From positions 1 to 6,642 of the forward strand of contig CALQKQ020000210.1 of the NCBI GenBank assembly GCA_943331195.2: a stretch of DNA of 6,642 nucleotides, in the 5' to 3' direction. Below the pieces are notes generated by a model. It had not been told where the DNA came from. It searched no databases and was given only the letters and a program-made list of their open reading frames with translations. The DNA comes from Akkermansia muciniphila. Its GTDB lineage: Bacteria; Verrucomicrobiota; Verrucomicrobiia; Verrucomicrobiales; V1-33. Position numbers and translations under genes: made by a program. Positions 1 to 5,644 of this stretch are shown in pieces (position 1 is the stretch's first letter; each line of letters starts with the position of its first letter).

Positions 1-565
1 AGTCGACGGTGACGTCGGGATAGCCTTTGGCTTTGTAGAGCTCGATGATGCTGTCCTTGGCCTTGGCGAGGCTGGCGTCGTCGACGGAGCCGCCGACCTT
101 GAGTTCGACTTCTTGGCGCAGGCGGTCGGCGTTGAAGATGGTGTTGCCGGAAAACTCGATGTCGCCGAGTCCGGCGCGGGCTTCGACGGTAACGGTTAGC
201 TTGACGCCGTTGGCCACGGGAGAAGTGGTGAATTGGACGTCGAGGAGGTCGCCGGTGTTGTAGAGCGCGCGGATGTCCTCTTCTTCTTTTTCCTTGCTGT
301 ACACTTCGCCCGTCTTGAGGCGCATGTTGGAAAGGATGCGTTCGCGGTCGACGGTGGCCTCGCCTTTGAAGCGGATGTCGACGGAGCGGACCACGGGGCC
401 GGCGGCCGCGGCGGGGGCGGCTTCCTCAGGAGCCGGCGCGGTGTCGCTGGGGAGGGCCTGGGCGGAGAGGGCGGCGGGCCAGGCTAGGGCGCAGGCGATC
501 GGTGCTAGGGAGAGCAGGAGCGGGCGAGGCGCAGCCGGGCGAGGGAGGAGGGCGGAGGGATTCAT
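1..565 (-). CDS. bamA: Outer membrane protein assembly factor BamA, N-terminal part (runs off the left edge)
   Basis: The minus-strand frame from the ATG at 565 stays open to the left edge and gives 188 residues; the C-terminal POTRA repeats and beta-barrel lie outside the window. Residues 15-36 form a signal peptide (hydrophobic stretch PLLLSLAPIACALAW, likely cleavage after SAQA), followed by an Ala/Pro/Glu-rich spacer. A first POTRA domain spans about 58-130 (VRSVDIRFKG, then KEKEEEDIRALYNTGDL) and a second starts at about 131 (GDIEFSGNTIFNADRLR, then IELYKAKGYPDVTV). These are hallmark BamA/Omp85 motifs. BamA inserts beta-barrel proteins into the outer membrane, with POTRA domains acting in the periplasm. 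The start is chosen because the signal peptide follows directly; the upstream bases show no Shine-Dalgarno sequence. It lies 176 bp downstream of pdhB on the same strand. A TamA-like paralogue is less likely but cannot be excluded without the rest of the gene. Confidence 0.9.
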   Translation of the reverse strand, partial: MNPSALLPRPAAPRPLLLSLAPIACALAWPAALSAQALPSDTAPAPEEAAPAAAAGPVVRSVDIRFKGEATVDRERILSNMRLKTGEVYSKEKEEEDIRALYNTGDLLDVQFTTSPVANGVKLTVTVEARAGLGDIEFSGNTIFNADRLRQEVELKVGGSVDDASLAKAKDSIIELYKAKGYPDVTVD

Positions 566-680
566 CGGGAAAAAGGTGACCGGCCGGGCCGGCGGGGAGG
601 CATGTTGTTACGCTTTCCTTAGGGAAAGGGCTGGGGCGAGACTATCTTCAAGCCGGAAAAGCGCAACATTGGATTTGACG

Positions 681-703
681 GCTCCCTCCGGGCGGAAGGG
701 AGC
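681..703 (-). terminator. Hairpin in the pdhB-bamA gap, possible terminator or leader structure
   Basis: The arms GCTCCCT (681-687) and AGGGAGC (697-703) pair perfectly, and two more C-G pairs can form inside with one bulged A. It lies about 40 bp after the pdhB stop codon and ahead of bamA. No T-run follows on the minus strand, so it is not a textbook intrinsic terminator. It may be a weak terminator, an RNA-stabilising 3' hairpin, or part of the bamA leader. A smaller hairpin (CTTTCC/GGAAAG, 613-628) sits closer to bamA. Confidence 0.3.
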
Positions 704-741
704 GGCGGCGGGGAAGCGCCGCAGGCTAGGGCGCGCGCGGC

Positions 742-1716
742 TCAGCAGATTTCTAACACCTTAGCGACGACCTGCTCGGGGTAGGGGAGCTGGATTTTTT
801 CCATGGGCATGGAGTAGATGGCGGGGGCGTCGATGGCGCTGATGCGCAGGACGGGGGCGTCGAGGTCGTCGAAGCATTTTTCCTGAATCATGCTGGCGAT
901 TTGGGCGCCGACGCCGCAGAAGGGCTTATTTTCTTCGACGTAGATGGCCTTGCTGGTTTTGCGGACGCTGTTGAGAATGGTTTCCTCATCGAGGGGGCGG
1001 ATGCAGCGCAGGTCGACGACTTCGCAGTCAATGCCGTGGTCGGCGGCGAGGATTTCGGCGGCTTTGAGGCAGGTGATGACGGCGCGGCCGTGGGCGATGA
1101 GGGAGATGTCGGCACCGCTGCGTTTGATGTCGGCGACGCCCAAGGGGATGATGTATTCTTCCTCGGGGACTTCCCAAGATTCGCCGTAGAGCACGGTATT
1201 TTCCATGACATAGACGGGGTCGTTGTCGCGGATGGCGGCCTTCATGAGGCCTTTGGCGTCGTAGGCGGTGGCGGGGCAGACGACCTTGAGGCCGGGGGTG
1301 TTGGCGATGAAATTTTCGGGGGTGTGGCTGTGGGTGGCACCGACGTTGGTGCCGCCGTTGGCGGGCCCGCGGATCACGATGGGGCAATGGATTTTGCCGC
1401 CGCTCATGTAGCGGACGCTGGCGGCATTGTTGATCATTTGATCCCAGGCGACGTAGGCGAAGCTCCAAAACATCAGTTCCATGACCGGGCGCACCCCGAG
1501 CATGGAGGCTCCGATGCCCATGCCGATGAAGCCGGCTTCGGAAATTGGGGTGTCGACGACGCGTTTGTCGCCCCACTTTTTCCAAAGGCCTTCGGTGACT
1601 TTGTAGGCTCCGTTGTATTGGGCGACTTCCTCGCCCATGAGGACGACATTTTCATCGCGGGCCAGTTCTTCATCAAGGGCTTGGCGGATGGCTTCGCGGT
1701 AGGTAATGAGGGGCAT
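742..1716 (-). CDS. pdhB: Pyruvate dehydrogenase E1 component, beta subunit
   Basis: The protein has 324 residues, the usual length for a free-standing E1 beta. It pairs with E1 alpha (PdhA) in the alpha2beta2 enzyme that decarboxylates pyruvate with thiamine diphosphate and passes the acetyl group to E2 lipoyl domains in the cytoplasm. The N-terminal pyrimidine-binding domain carries GEEVAQYNGAYKVT (28-41) and DTPISEAGF (55-63), where E60 matches the cofactor-activating Glu. It continues with YMSGGK and GATHSHTPEN, in which H129 matches the conserved active-site His. The C-terminal transketolase-like domain has DLRCIRPLDEETI (235-247) and YVEENKPFCGVGAQIAS. I chose the ATG at 1716 because MPLITYREAI is the normal family start; the frame opens further to 1755 with no family-like sequence. 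No Shine-Dalgarno sequence is seen. No pdhA or E2 gene lies next to it here: a mini-zincin gene is upstream and bamA downstream. The GAYKVT motif favours pyruvate over branched-chain or acetoin substrates, but this is inference. Confidence 0.95.
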   Translation of the reverse strand: MPLITYREAIRQALDEELARDENVVLMGEEVAQYNGAYKVTEGLWKKWGDKRVVDTPISEAGFIGMGIGASMLGVRPVMELMFWSFAYVAWDQMINNAASVRYMSGGKIHCPIVIRGPANGGTNVGATHSHTPENFIANTPGLKVVCPATAYDAKGLMKAAIRDNDPVYVMENTVLYGESWEVPEEEYIIPLGVADIKRSGADISLIAHGRAVITCLKAAEILAADHGIDCEVVDLRCIRPLDEETILNSVRKTSKAIYVEENKPFCGVGAQIASMIQEKCFDDLDAPVLRISAIDAPAIYSMPMEKIQLPYPEQVVAKVLEIC

Positions 1717-1784
1717 GGGAGAGTTAGGAAAATCTGAAGGAGGCGGGAGGAGCAAAGGCGGACGGCCGGGACCATCGCCGCAAT

Positions 1785-1807
1785 CTGAAAACTGAAAACT
1801 GAAAACT
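1785..1807. repeat. Heptanucleotide tandem repeat (CTGAAAA), 3.3 copies
   Basis: Three perfect copies of CTGAAAA occupy 1785-1805, followed by CT. On the minus strand it reads as repeated TTTTCAG. It lies in the 116-bp gap between the mini-zincin stop and the pdhB start, about 70 bp upstream of the pdhB ATG. It is a short AT-rich island in GC-rich sequence. It is long enough to vary in copy number by slippage, but no function can be assigned. Confidence 0.9.
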
Positions 1808-1832
1808 TTTCCGGGGCGCCGCGCGGCAGGCG

Positions 1833-2216
1833 TCAGGCTAAACCGCGATCGGCGACTTCGTCTTCGTCCAAACCGAGGTAGTGTCCGAGTTCGTGGAGGA
1901 AGGTGGTTTCGACCTCACTGGCGAAGCGCTCGCGGTCTTCCTCGGCCCACTCCCAGAGGCTATCGAGGAAGAGGAGGATGCGGGGGGCGTCGTCGGGGCC
2001 GGAGGGCTGGCCTTCGGTGCGGCTCAAGCCGAGGAATAAGCCCAAGAGGCCGTCGCCGTCGCTTTCGTCTTGCTCGGTTTCCCAGGCTTCGAGGGTGAGC
2101 AAGACGGTGGGGCATTCGGCGGCGGCGCGGCGCACCGGCTCGGGGAGGGCGCGCCGCACTTCCTCCACGGTGCGGGAGGCTAGGGAGGTGAGTTCGGCGA
2201 GGCGAGTTGGCTGCAT
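1833..2216 (-). CDS. Minimal zincin-like metallopeptidase domain protein (PF06262/COG3824-like)
   Basis: This 127-residue acidic protein ends in the motif FLHELGHYLGLDEDEVADRG (107-126). H108, E109 and H112 form an HExxH zinc site, and the GLDEDE segment that follows is characteristic of the small 'minimal metalloprotease' (zincin_1) family; D117 is a plausible third ligand. The preceding strand PRILLFLDSLWEWA resembles the edge strand of that fold. Family members are normally about 100-140 residues, so this looks complete. There is no signal peptide, which points to the cytoplasm. The ATG at 2216 is chosen because the homologous region begins just after it; the same frame remains open upstream but there overlaps the preceding gene. 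It lies 25 bp downstream of the HNH-like gene and is probably in the same transcript. Substrate and actual protease activity are unknown for the family as far as I know. Confidence 0.85.
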   Translation of the reverse strand: MQPTRLAELTSLASRTVEEVRRALPEPVRRAAAECPTVLLTLEAWETEQDESDGDGLLGLFLGLSRTEGQPSGPDDAPRILLFLDSLWEWAEEDRERFASEVETTFLHELGHYLGLDEDEVADRGLA

Positions 2217-2241
2217 GGGAGGGGGCGGCGCGGGGCGGCGC

Positions 2242-2568
2242 TCATTCCCAGAGGCGGCGCGCGTTGCGCAGTCCGTCTGCGGTAATGCGGCCCTGAGTTT
2301 GGCTGGCGAGGCGGTCGAGGTAGTTTTGCCAATGCAGGGGGCGCAGCGCGAGGACGGTTCCGGCGCTGCGGCGGCCCACGCTGGGATCGTGGATTTCCCA
2401 GCCGAAGGAGGAATGGCGGCGCCCGTAGTCGAGGCGGTGAATCCACGCGCCGCAGTCGTCTTTGCGCCAGAGCGCGGCGTCGTTGCCGGGGATTTCCGCC
2501 GCTTGGCGCCAGGCGCGCTCAATGACGTCGCGGTCGTAGCCGGCGGGGGACCAGTCAGTGGCATCCAT
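2242..2568 (-). CDS. Small conserved protein resembling a degenerate HNH endonuclease
   Basis: A 108-residue soluble protein. The segment LWRKDDCGAWIHRLDYG (33-49) followed by GWEI (56-59) and ALRPLHWQN (74-82) follows the order and spacing of small HNH nucleases of the type 'LWR.D.CG..I....YG....GWEIDH ... NLQPL.W.N'. In those proteins the Asp-His after GWEI begins the metal/catalytic site. Here the residues are His-Asp (H60, D61), with about one residue fewer before the conserved LxPLxW block, and the SRGGSDD-like loop is not recognisable. N82 is retained. It is therefore either an inactive relative or a variant active site. The C-terminus (GRITADGLRNARRLWE) is helical and basic. The gene starts 9 bp after the cupin stop and ends 25 bp before the zincin gene, so the three are very likely co-transcribed. 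Coding is well supported by this packing; the HNH link rests on memory of family motifs. Confidence 0.72.
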   Translation of the reverse strand: MDATDWSPAGYDRDVIERAWRQAAEIPGNDAALWRKDDCGAWIHRLDYGRRHSSFGWEIHDPSVGRRSAGTVLALRPLHWQNYLDRLASQTQGRITADGLRNARRLWE

Positions 2569-2577
2569 GGAAAGGAG

Positions 2578-3357
2578 CTAGGAGGCGGGTTGGTCGCCTG
2601 ACAGATAGTCCTGCCACGCTTGGGGCAGGGGCGCGGACTCGACGCTGCTGGCGAGGCGGCCTTCGTTGGCGGGTGCGAAGGTGGTGCTGGTGCCATAGAC
2701 CATCAGGACGTCCTGGGAGCTGCCGCCGCGCAAGGCGTGAGCCACGCCTGCGGGAATGATGACTCCGGCGTTGTTCGCGCCCGGGAGGTCGTCGCCATAG
2801 AGGGTGAAGCGCATGGTGCGGCGGGGCAGGCCGGGGCGCTCGTCGACGAGCAACATTTCGACGATGCCTTGGAGGAAGAACATGGCGTCCCACTGTTCTT
2901 TGTCATAGGGGCGGAGGGCGACGTTTTCTGGTTCTTCGAGGAAGAGGCGGCGGAACCAAGCGTCTGGTGCGGTGCCTTCGGGGAGGTGGGGCGGGTGAAT
3001 GTGAAATCCCTTGGCGGTGCCGGCAAACATGCGGGCGGCGGCCCACTGGCGGGGCCACATCCCGATGCTGGCGAGCGGTCCCTCGGTGCCTCGGGCGAAT
3101 TCGCCAAAAAAGCCGCGCTGTGGTTGCGCATAAATCTTGCGGGGGAAGAGCACGACGCCGGGAATCCAAGCCTCCTCCAGGCCGACGGGGATGGCGCTGC
3201 CGCTGATTTCGCGGGCTTCGACCCCGCTGGTGGCGAGGCGCTCCGCTAGGCTAGCTTGGGCGTAGCTGCGGATTTCCAATTGGCGGCGCGCGTCCGGGGA
3301 GATGCCTTTCCAGAATTCGTCTTGATGCATGGGATCGAGGTGGATGAAAGCCCCCAT
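2578..3357 (-). CDS. RmlC-like cupin, dTDP-4-dehydrorhamnose 3,5-epimerase-related protein
   Basis: A 259-residue protein with a long N-terminal region (1-110) and a C-terminal jelly-roll. The cupin part shows GFHIHPPH (117-124), FFLQGIVEMLLVDERPG (160-176), IPAGVAHALR (201-210) and YGTSTTFAP (221-229). These align in order with the RmlC pattern (RGLHxQ, then V.G.V.DV.VD.R, then IP.GFAHGF, then Y..T..Y.P). Both conserved His positions of that pattern appear to be kept (H119 or H121, and H207). True RmlC enzymes epimerise dTDP-4-keto-6-deoxyglucose on the way to dTDP-rhamnose and are about 180-200 residues long. This one is longer and no rml, rfb or other sugar-nucleotide genes are adjacent, so the activity is uncertain. 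I chose the ATG at 3357; an ATG at 3330 is possible. The frame stays open upstream but there overlaps the preceding gene. It follows that gene by 38 bp. Confidence 0.82.
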   Translation of the reverse strand: MGAFIHLDPMHQDEFWKGISPDARRQLEIRSYAQASLAERLATSGVEAREISGSAIPVGLEEAWIPGVVLFPRKIYAQPQRGFFGEFARGTEGPLASIGMWPRQWAAARMFAGTAKGFHIHPPHLPEGTAPDAWFRRLFLEEPENVALRPYDKEQWDAMFFLQGIVEMLLVDERPGLPRRTMRFTLYGDDLPGANNAGVIIPAGVAHALRGGSSQDVLMVYGTSTTFAPANEGRLASSVESAPLPQAWQDYLSGDQPAS

Positions 3358-3395
3358 GGTGAACCCAGGAGGTGGGGAACGCAAGCCGGGCGCAG

Positions 3396-4328
3396 TCAGC
3401 GCGGCGGGGGCGGCGCCAAGGGTAAGGCCGAGGCGCGCGGAATGCCTTTGGGCAAGGCTTCCGGCTGGGGAACCCCATTTTCCGGCGAGTCCTTGGGGAG
3501 GGCCTCGTCGCGGCAAAGGACCCCTTCGGTGGTGAACTCTTGCAGCCCATCAAAATGGGTGTCGGCATCGCGATCCTCCAGAATTTTCCAGAGTACCCCC
3601 TCGCGGTAGACCCGCCGCCGCACCACCGGGCCCTTTCCGCTGCGGCGCAGATCGACATAAAACGGCTCGTTGTAGCCGTCGAAGGTGGTGCGCTCATCCA
3701 TGGTGCCATCGCGGTCCAGGTCGCGGTCGCGGTAGATCAGTTGGCCGCGCTGCCAAATCCAGCGCAGGTCCATTTTCCCGTCGAAGTCGCGGTCTTCGAG
3801 CATGGAGAGTTGGGCTCCGCCGGGGGTGTATTCGCGGATGGTATCGATGTCGCCGTCCCAGTTGAGGTCTTCGCGCACGAGGATGTTTTCGGGAATGTCA
3901 CCGCTGGCTGCGGCTGGGGTGAGCTTGCCGCGCATGGCTTGGCGCACCACCCAGAAGAGGCCCAGGGCGCTGCAGGCGACGGCGATGAAAATAATCGGCA
4001 GGCTGCTCTTTTGGCGGGGTCTGGGGCCGATCTGGCGGCGCATCGGGCGGCGCGACGGTGGCTCCGCCGGAGCTTGCGGGGTGCCTGCGGTCTCCGAGGG
4101 CGGCATTTTGAGGAGGAGGCGAGCGGCGGCGGCGGCTTGTTCTAGGGGCACCGTTAGGGAGCAGCCTCCCGAGATCCGCTTGCCGCTGCCGGGCGGGGTA
4201 TAGAAATGCTCTTCGATGCGCGCTTCGATGGCGTGGTCGGCCAGGGAGGACTGGGCTTGGGTGGCATCTTCCCGCCGCGCATAGGTGCGGAGGGTGCGCC
4301 GGGCCAAGGCAGGGGAGGGAGGGTCCAT
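3396..4328 (-). CDS. Single-pass membrane protein: DUF2007-like N-terminus, TM helix, DxDxDG repeats outside
   Basis: Of 310 residues, about 10-72 (RTLRTYARREDATQAQSSLADHAIEARI written in pieces: RTYARREDATQAQ, then SLTVPLEQAAAAARLLL) resemble the small DUF2007 'signal-transducing' domain, a ferredoxin-like fold in which a helix follows an ATQAQ-type segment. A Pro/Arg-rich basic linker (80-107) precedes one transmembrane helix (about 109-128). The positive charges before it predict the N-terminus in the cytoplasm and the C-terminal two thirds in the periplasm. The outer part has acidic motifs at a roughly 22-25-residue spacing: DLNWDGDID (154-162), DRDFDGKMD (179-187), DRDLDRDGTMD (201-211) and DRDADTHFD (252-260). 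They resemble EF-hand or thrombospondin-type-3 calcium loops set in short beta strands. The tail is Pro-rich with ALPK repeats. No catalytic motif is seen; a sensor or structural role is a guess. Confidence 0.75.
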   Translation of the reverse strand: MDPPSPALARRTLRTYARREDATQAQSSLADHAIEARIEEHFYTPPGSGKRISGGCSLTVPLEQAAAAARLLLKMPPSETAGTPQAPAEPPSRRPMRRQIGPRPRQKSSLPIIFIAVACSALGLFWVVRQAMRGKLTPAAASGDIPENILVREDLNWDGDIDTIREYTPGGAQLSMLEDRDFDGKMDLRWIWQRGQLIYRDRDLDRDGTMDERTTFDGYNEPFYVDLRRSGKGPVVRRRVYREGVLWKILEDRDADTHFDGLQEFTTEGVLCRDEALPKDSPENGVPQPEALPKGIPRASALPLAPPPPR

Positions 4329-4415
4329 CGGTTTGAGGGCGGCGCCAGGCGACGACCTTACAAAATCGCCGTCCCGGTGCCATTTTACAAGCCGATCCCT
4401 CGGGGAAATGCGCCA

Positions 4416-5048
4416 TCAGCCGCGTTTCAGCCAGCGCGCGGCGGCGAGGTAGAGCACGGCGGGGACGGCGGCGCTCAAGGCCAAAGCGAGCCCGGGCCGG
4501 TCGGTGCCACTGGCACCGATGGCGGCGAACATCAGGGCCATGGGGAGGCAGCCGCAGAGCAAGGCAGTATAAAAGCGGCGGCGCGGCATCCCGGTGAGCC
4601 CGGCCATGCAGGAAGTCATCTCCGGCAGCAGGGGCATCCAGCGGGAAAGGGCCACCAGCCAACCGCCGGTGCCCCCCGCGAAGAGGCGCGCCGCTCGCGC
4701 CCGGTCCTCCGCTCCGAGCAGGCGATCGGCGGCCTGCTGGCCGAAGCGGCGGCAGCCTTCATAGGCGATGGTGCCGCAGAGCAAAGAGCCCGCCGCGCCC
4801 ACCGCGCCGCCTCCCAGCGTCCCGTACAGATAGCCCAGGGCGCTGATCACGCTAGTGGCGGGGACGGGCAGCACCAGGTCCGCGACGAGCAGGCCGAGGC
4901 CCGCCAGCCAGCCCCAGGTCGGCCCGTGGGCCCCGAGCCAGGAGCGGGCCCCGGCATCCCCAAAGCTGGCCATGAATCCTTCCCCCAGCAGGAAGAAAGG
5001 GATCAGCACGAGTGCCGCTAACCCCAGCAATAAAATAAGCAGTCTCAC
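4416..5048 (-). CDS. DedA/VTT-domain (SNARE-associated type) inner-membrane protein
   Basis: A 210-residue very hydrophobic protein with an N-terminal membrane helix (about 2-22), a VTT core from about 50 to 178, and a final helix (about 185-205) ending in WLKRG. The core shows LVLPVPATSVISALGYLYG (58-76), a glycine-rich re-entrant-like segment, then the signature SRWMPLLPEMTSCMAG (135-150), containing the conserved R-x-x-P, and MPRRRFY before another helix. DedA/TVP38 proteins are about 200-220 residues long and are linked to lipid carrier flipping and membrane homeostasis; individual substrates differ. The start is the GTG at 5048: an in-frame TAG lies only one codon upstream, and the first in-frame ATG (residue 26) would remove the first helix. 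It is the first gene of the minus-strand block; 87 bp separate it from the next gene. Confidence 0.85.
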   Translation of the reverse strand: MRLLILLLGLAALVLIPFFLLGEGFMASFGDAGARSWLGAHGPTWGWLAGLGLLVADLVLPVPATSVISALGYLYGTLGGGAVGAAGSLLCGTIAYEGCRRFGQQAADRLLGAEDRARAARLFAGGTGGWLVALSRWMPLLPEMTSCMAGLTGMPRRRFYTALLCGCLPMALMFAAIGASGTDRPGLALALSAAVPAVLYLAAARWLKRG

Positions 5049-5513
5049 CCCCTATTGACCCACTGCCTTCCTTCAGCGTCAAACGGGGAACCGTCCGCCA
5101 CCGCATCCCCTTTGCCCTAAAGGCCAATGGATGCGCACACGCTATCTGCTACGCGCCTGCCACCAGTCGCACAATGCGGGCTACGCGCATGCGGCGCGGC
5201 CGGACTCTTTTTTTTGGAAAAACAAGGGCTGCGGCAAAGGCCGTAAGCGCGAAACGCCTCGCAACGAGCGGGGGCCAAGCTCGGCGCGGCACCCTGCTGG
5301 CTCGCTGCGGCAAGGGCGGCGGGGCGGCGGCACTAAGAAAACCATTTTTTAATTGGCGGTTCTCGTATTCTGTGAAAACGGCGCTTCCGCCCCGCTCTGC
5401 GAGAGCCCTCTCCGTAACATTCCAACAGGTCTGGGCGGCGCGCGGCGCGGTGCAGATGAGTCAGGCGGAATCAAGAAGCGAATGGAAGAGCAAGTTAGGC
5501 ATGCCGAATTTCC
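5049..5513. other. GC-rich, hairpin-dense intergenic stretch without a convincing gene
   Basis: About 465 bp between the divergent DedA-type and coiled-coil genes (the AT-rich promoter zone to its right is described separately). Short open frames exist on both strands, for example a basic 73-codon frame at 5131-5352 and a 120-codon frame at 5174-5536, both plus strand. They lack recognisable domains and overlap each other, so I do not call them. Visible structure: a hairpin at 5179-5201 (GGC-TA-CGCGC / GCGCG-GCC) followed six bases later by eight T residues (5208-5215); a stem CTCG-CAA-CGAG near 5258; a 14-bp imperfect direct repeat GCTGCGGCAA[A/G]GGC at 5228-5241 and 5304-5317; and a T6 run at 5345-5350. 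It could hold a small RNA or long 5' leaders; I do not recognise tmRNA, RNase P RNA, SRP RNA or 6S RNA signatures. Confidence 0.5.
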
Positions 5514-5554
5514 TTGATTATTCACCGTTGACATAAAACGGTTTAATTGATTAT
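5514..5554. repeat. Direct repeat TTGATTAT, two copies 33 bp apart, flanking the promoter
   Basis: TTGATTAT occurs at 5514-5521 and again at 5547-5554, one copy on each side of the TTGACA box. The 33-bp offset is close to three helical turns, so both copies would face the same side of the DNA. The second copy overlaps the right arm of the inverted repeat at 5530-5557. The arrangement looks like a pair of regulator-binding half sites but is short enough to occur by chance in AT-rich sequence. Confidence 0.5.
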
Positions 5555-5557
5555 GTC
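5528..5557 (+). promoter_or_regulatory. Candidate sigma-70 promoter with overlapping inverted repeat, driving the gene at 5645
   Basis: A perfect -35 hexamer TTGACA lies at 5528-5533. The best -10 candidates are TATGTC (5552-5557, 18-bp spacer) or TTATGT (17-bp spacer), both poor matches to TATAAT; TTTAAT at 5542 matches better but is wrongly spaced. A perfect inverted repeat, GACATAA (5530-5536) and TTATGTC (5551-5557) with 14 bp between, covers both promoter elements, as an operator would. The surrounding 5505-5590 is markedly AT-rich compared with the rest of the window. A start near 5564 would give a leader of about 80 nt. Confidence 0.5.
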
Positions 5558-5644
5558 GGCCATTCCTGAGGTTTTTCTCTTTCTTAGATCCGAAATCCAA
5601 AGGCGATTACCAAAGCAACACTACCAACCCCAACACGCACCCTG

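Noticed and set aside
901..1737. Long 278-codon plus-strand frame opposite pdhB
   Set aside because: It is antisense to a clearly real pdhB and has the Gly/Ala/Asp/Val-rich composition typical of mirror frames in GC-rich DNA.
1818..1827. Palindrome GCCGCGCGGC after the zincin gene as a terminator
   Set aside because: It has no loop and no T-run; such palindromes are frequent in GC-rich DNA.
2620..3249. 209-codon plus-strand frame opposite the cupin gene
   Set aside because: Antisense shadow of a gene with clear family motifs; no domain of its own.
5054..5082. Possible minus-strand promoter TTGACG (5082-5077) with GTCAAT as -10, which would make the DedA-type transcript nearly leaderless; also seen as a TTGAC/GTCAA inverted repeat
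   Set aside because: The -10 match is only three of six and the arms are five bases, so chance occurrence is likely.
5258..5275. GCAACGAGCG resembling a conserved 16S rRNA segment
   Set aside because: The similarity covers only about ten bases and the flanks do not match rRNA.
5131..5352. Basic 73-codon plus-strand frame with a weak AAAGG upstream
   Set aside because: No recognisable domain, biased composition that GC-rich DNA gives by chance, and overlap with another equally long frame (5174-5536). Conservation in relatives would be needed to call it.
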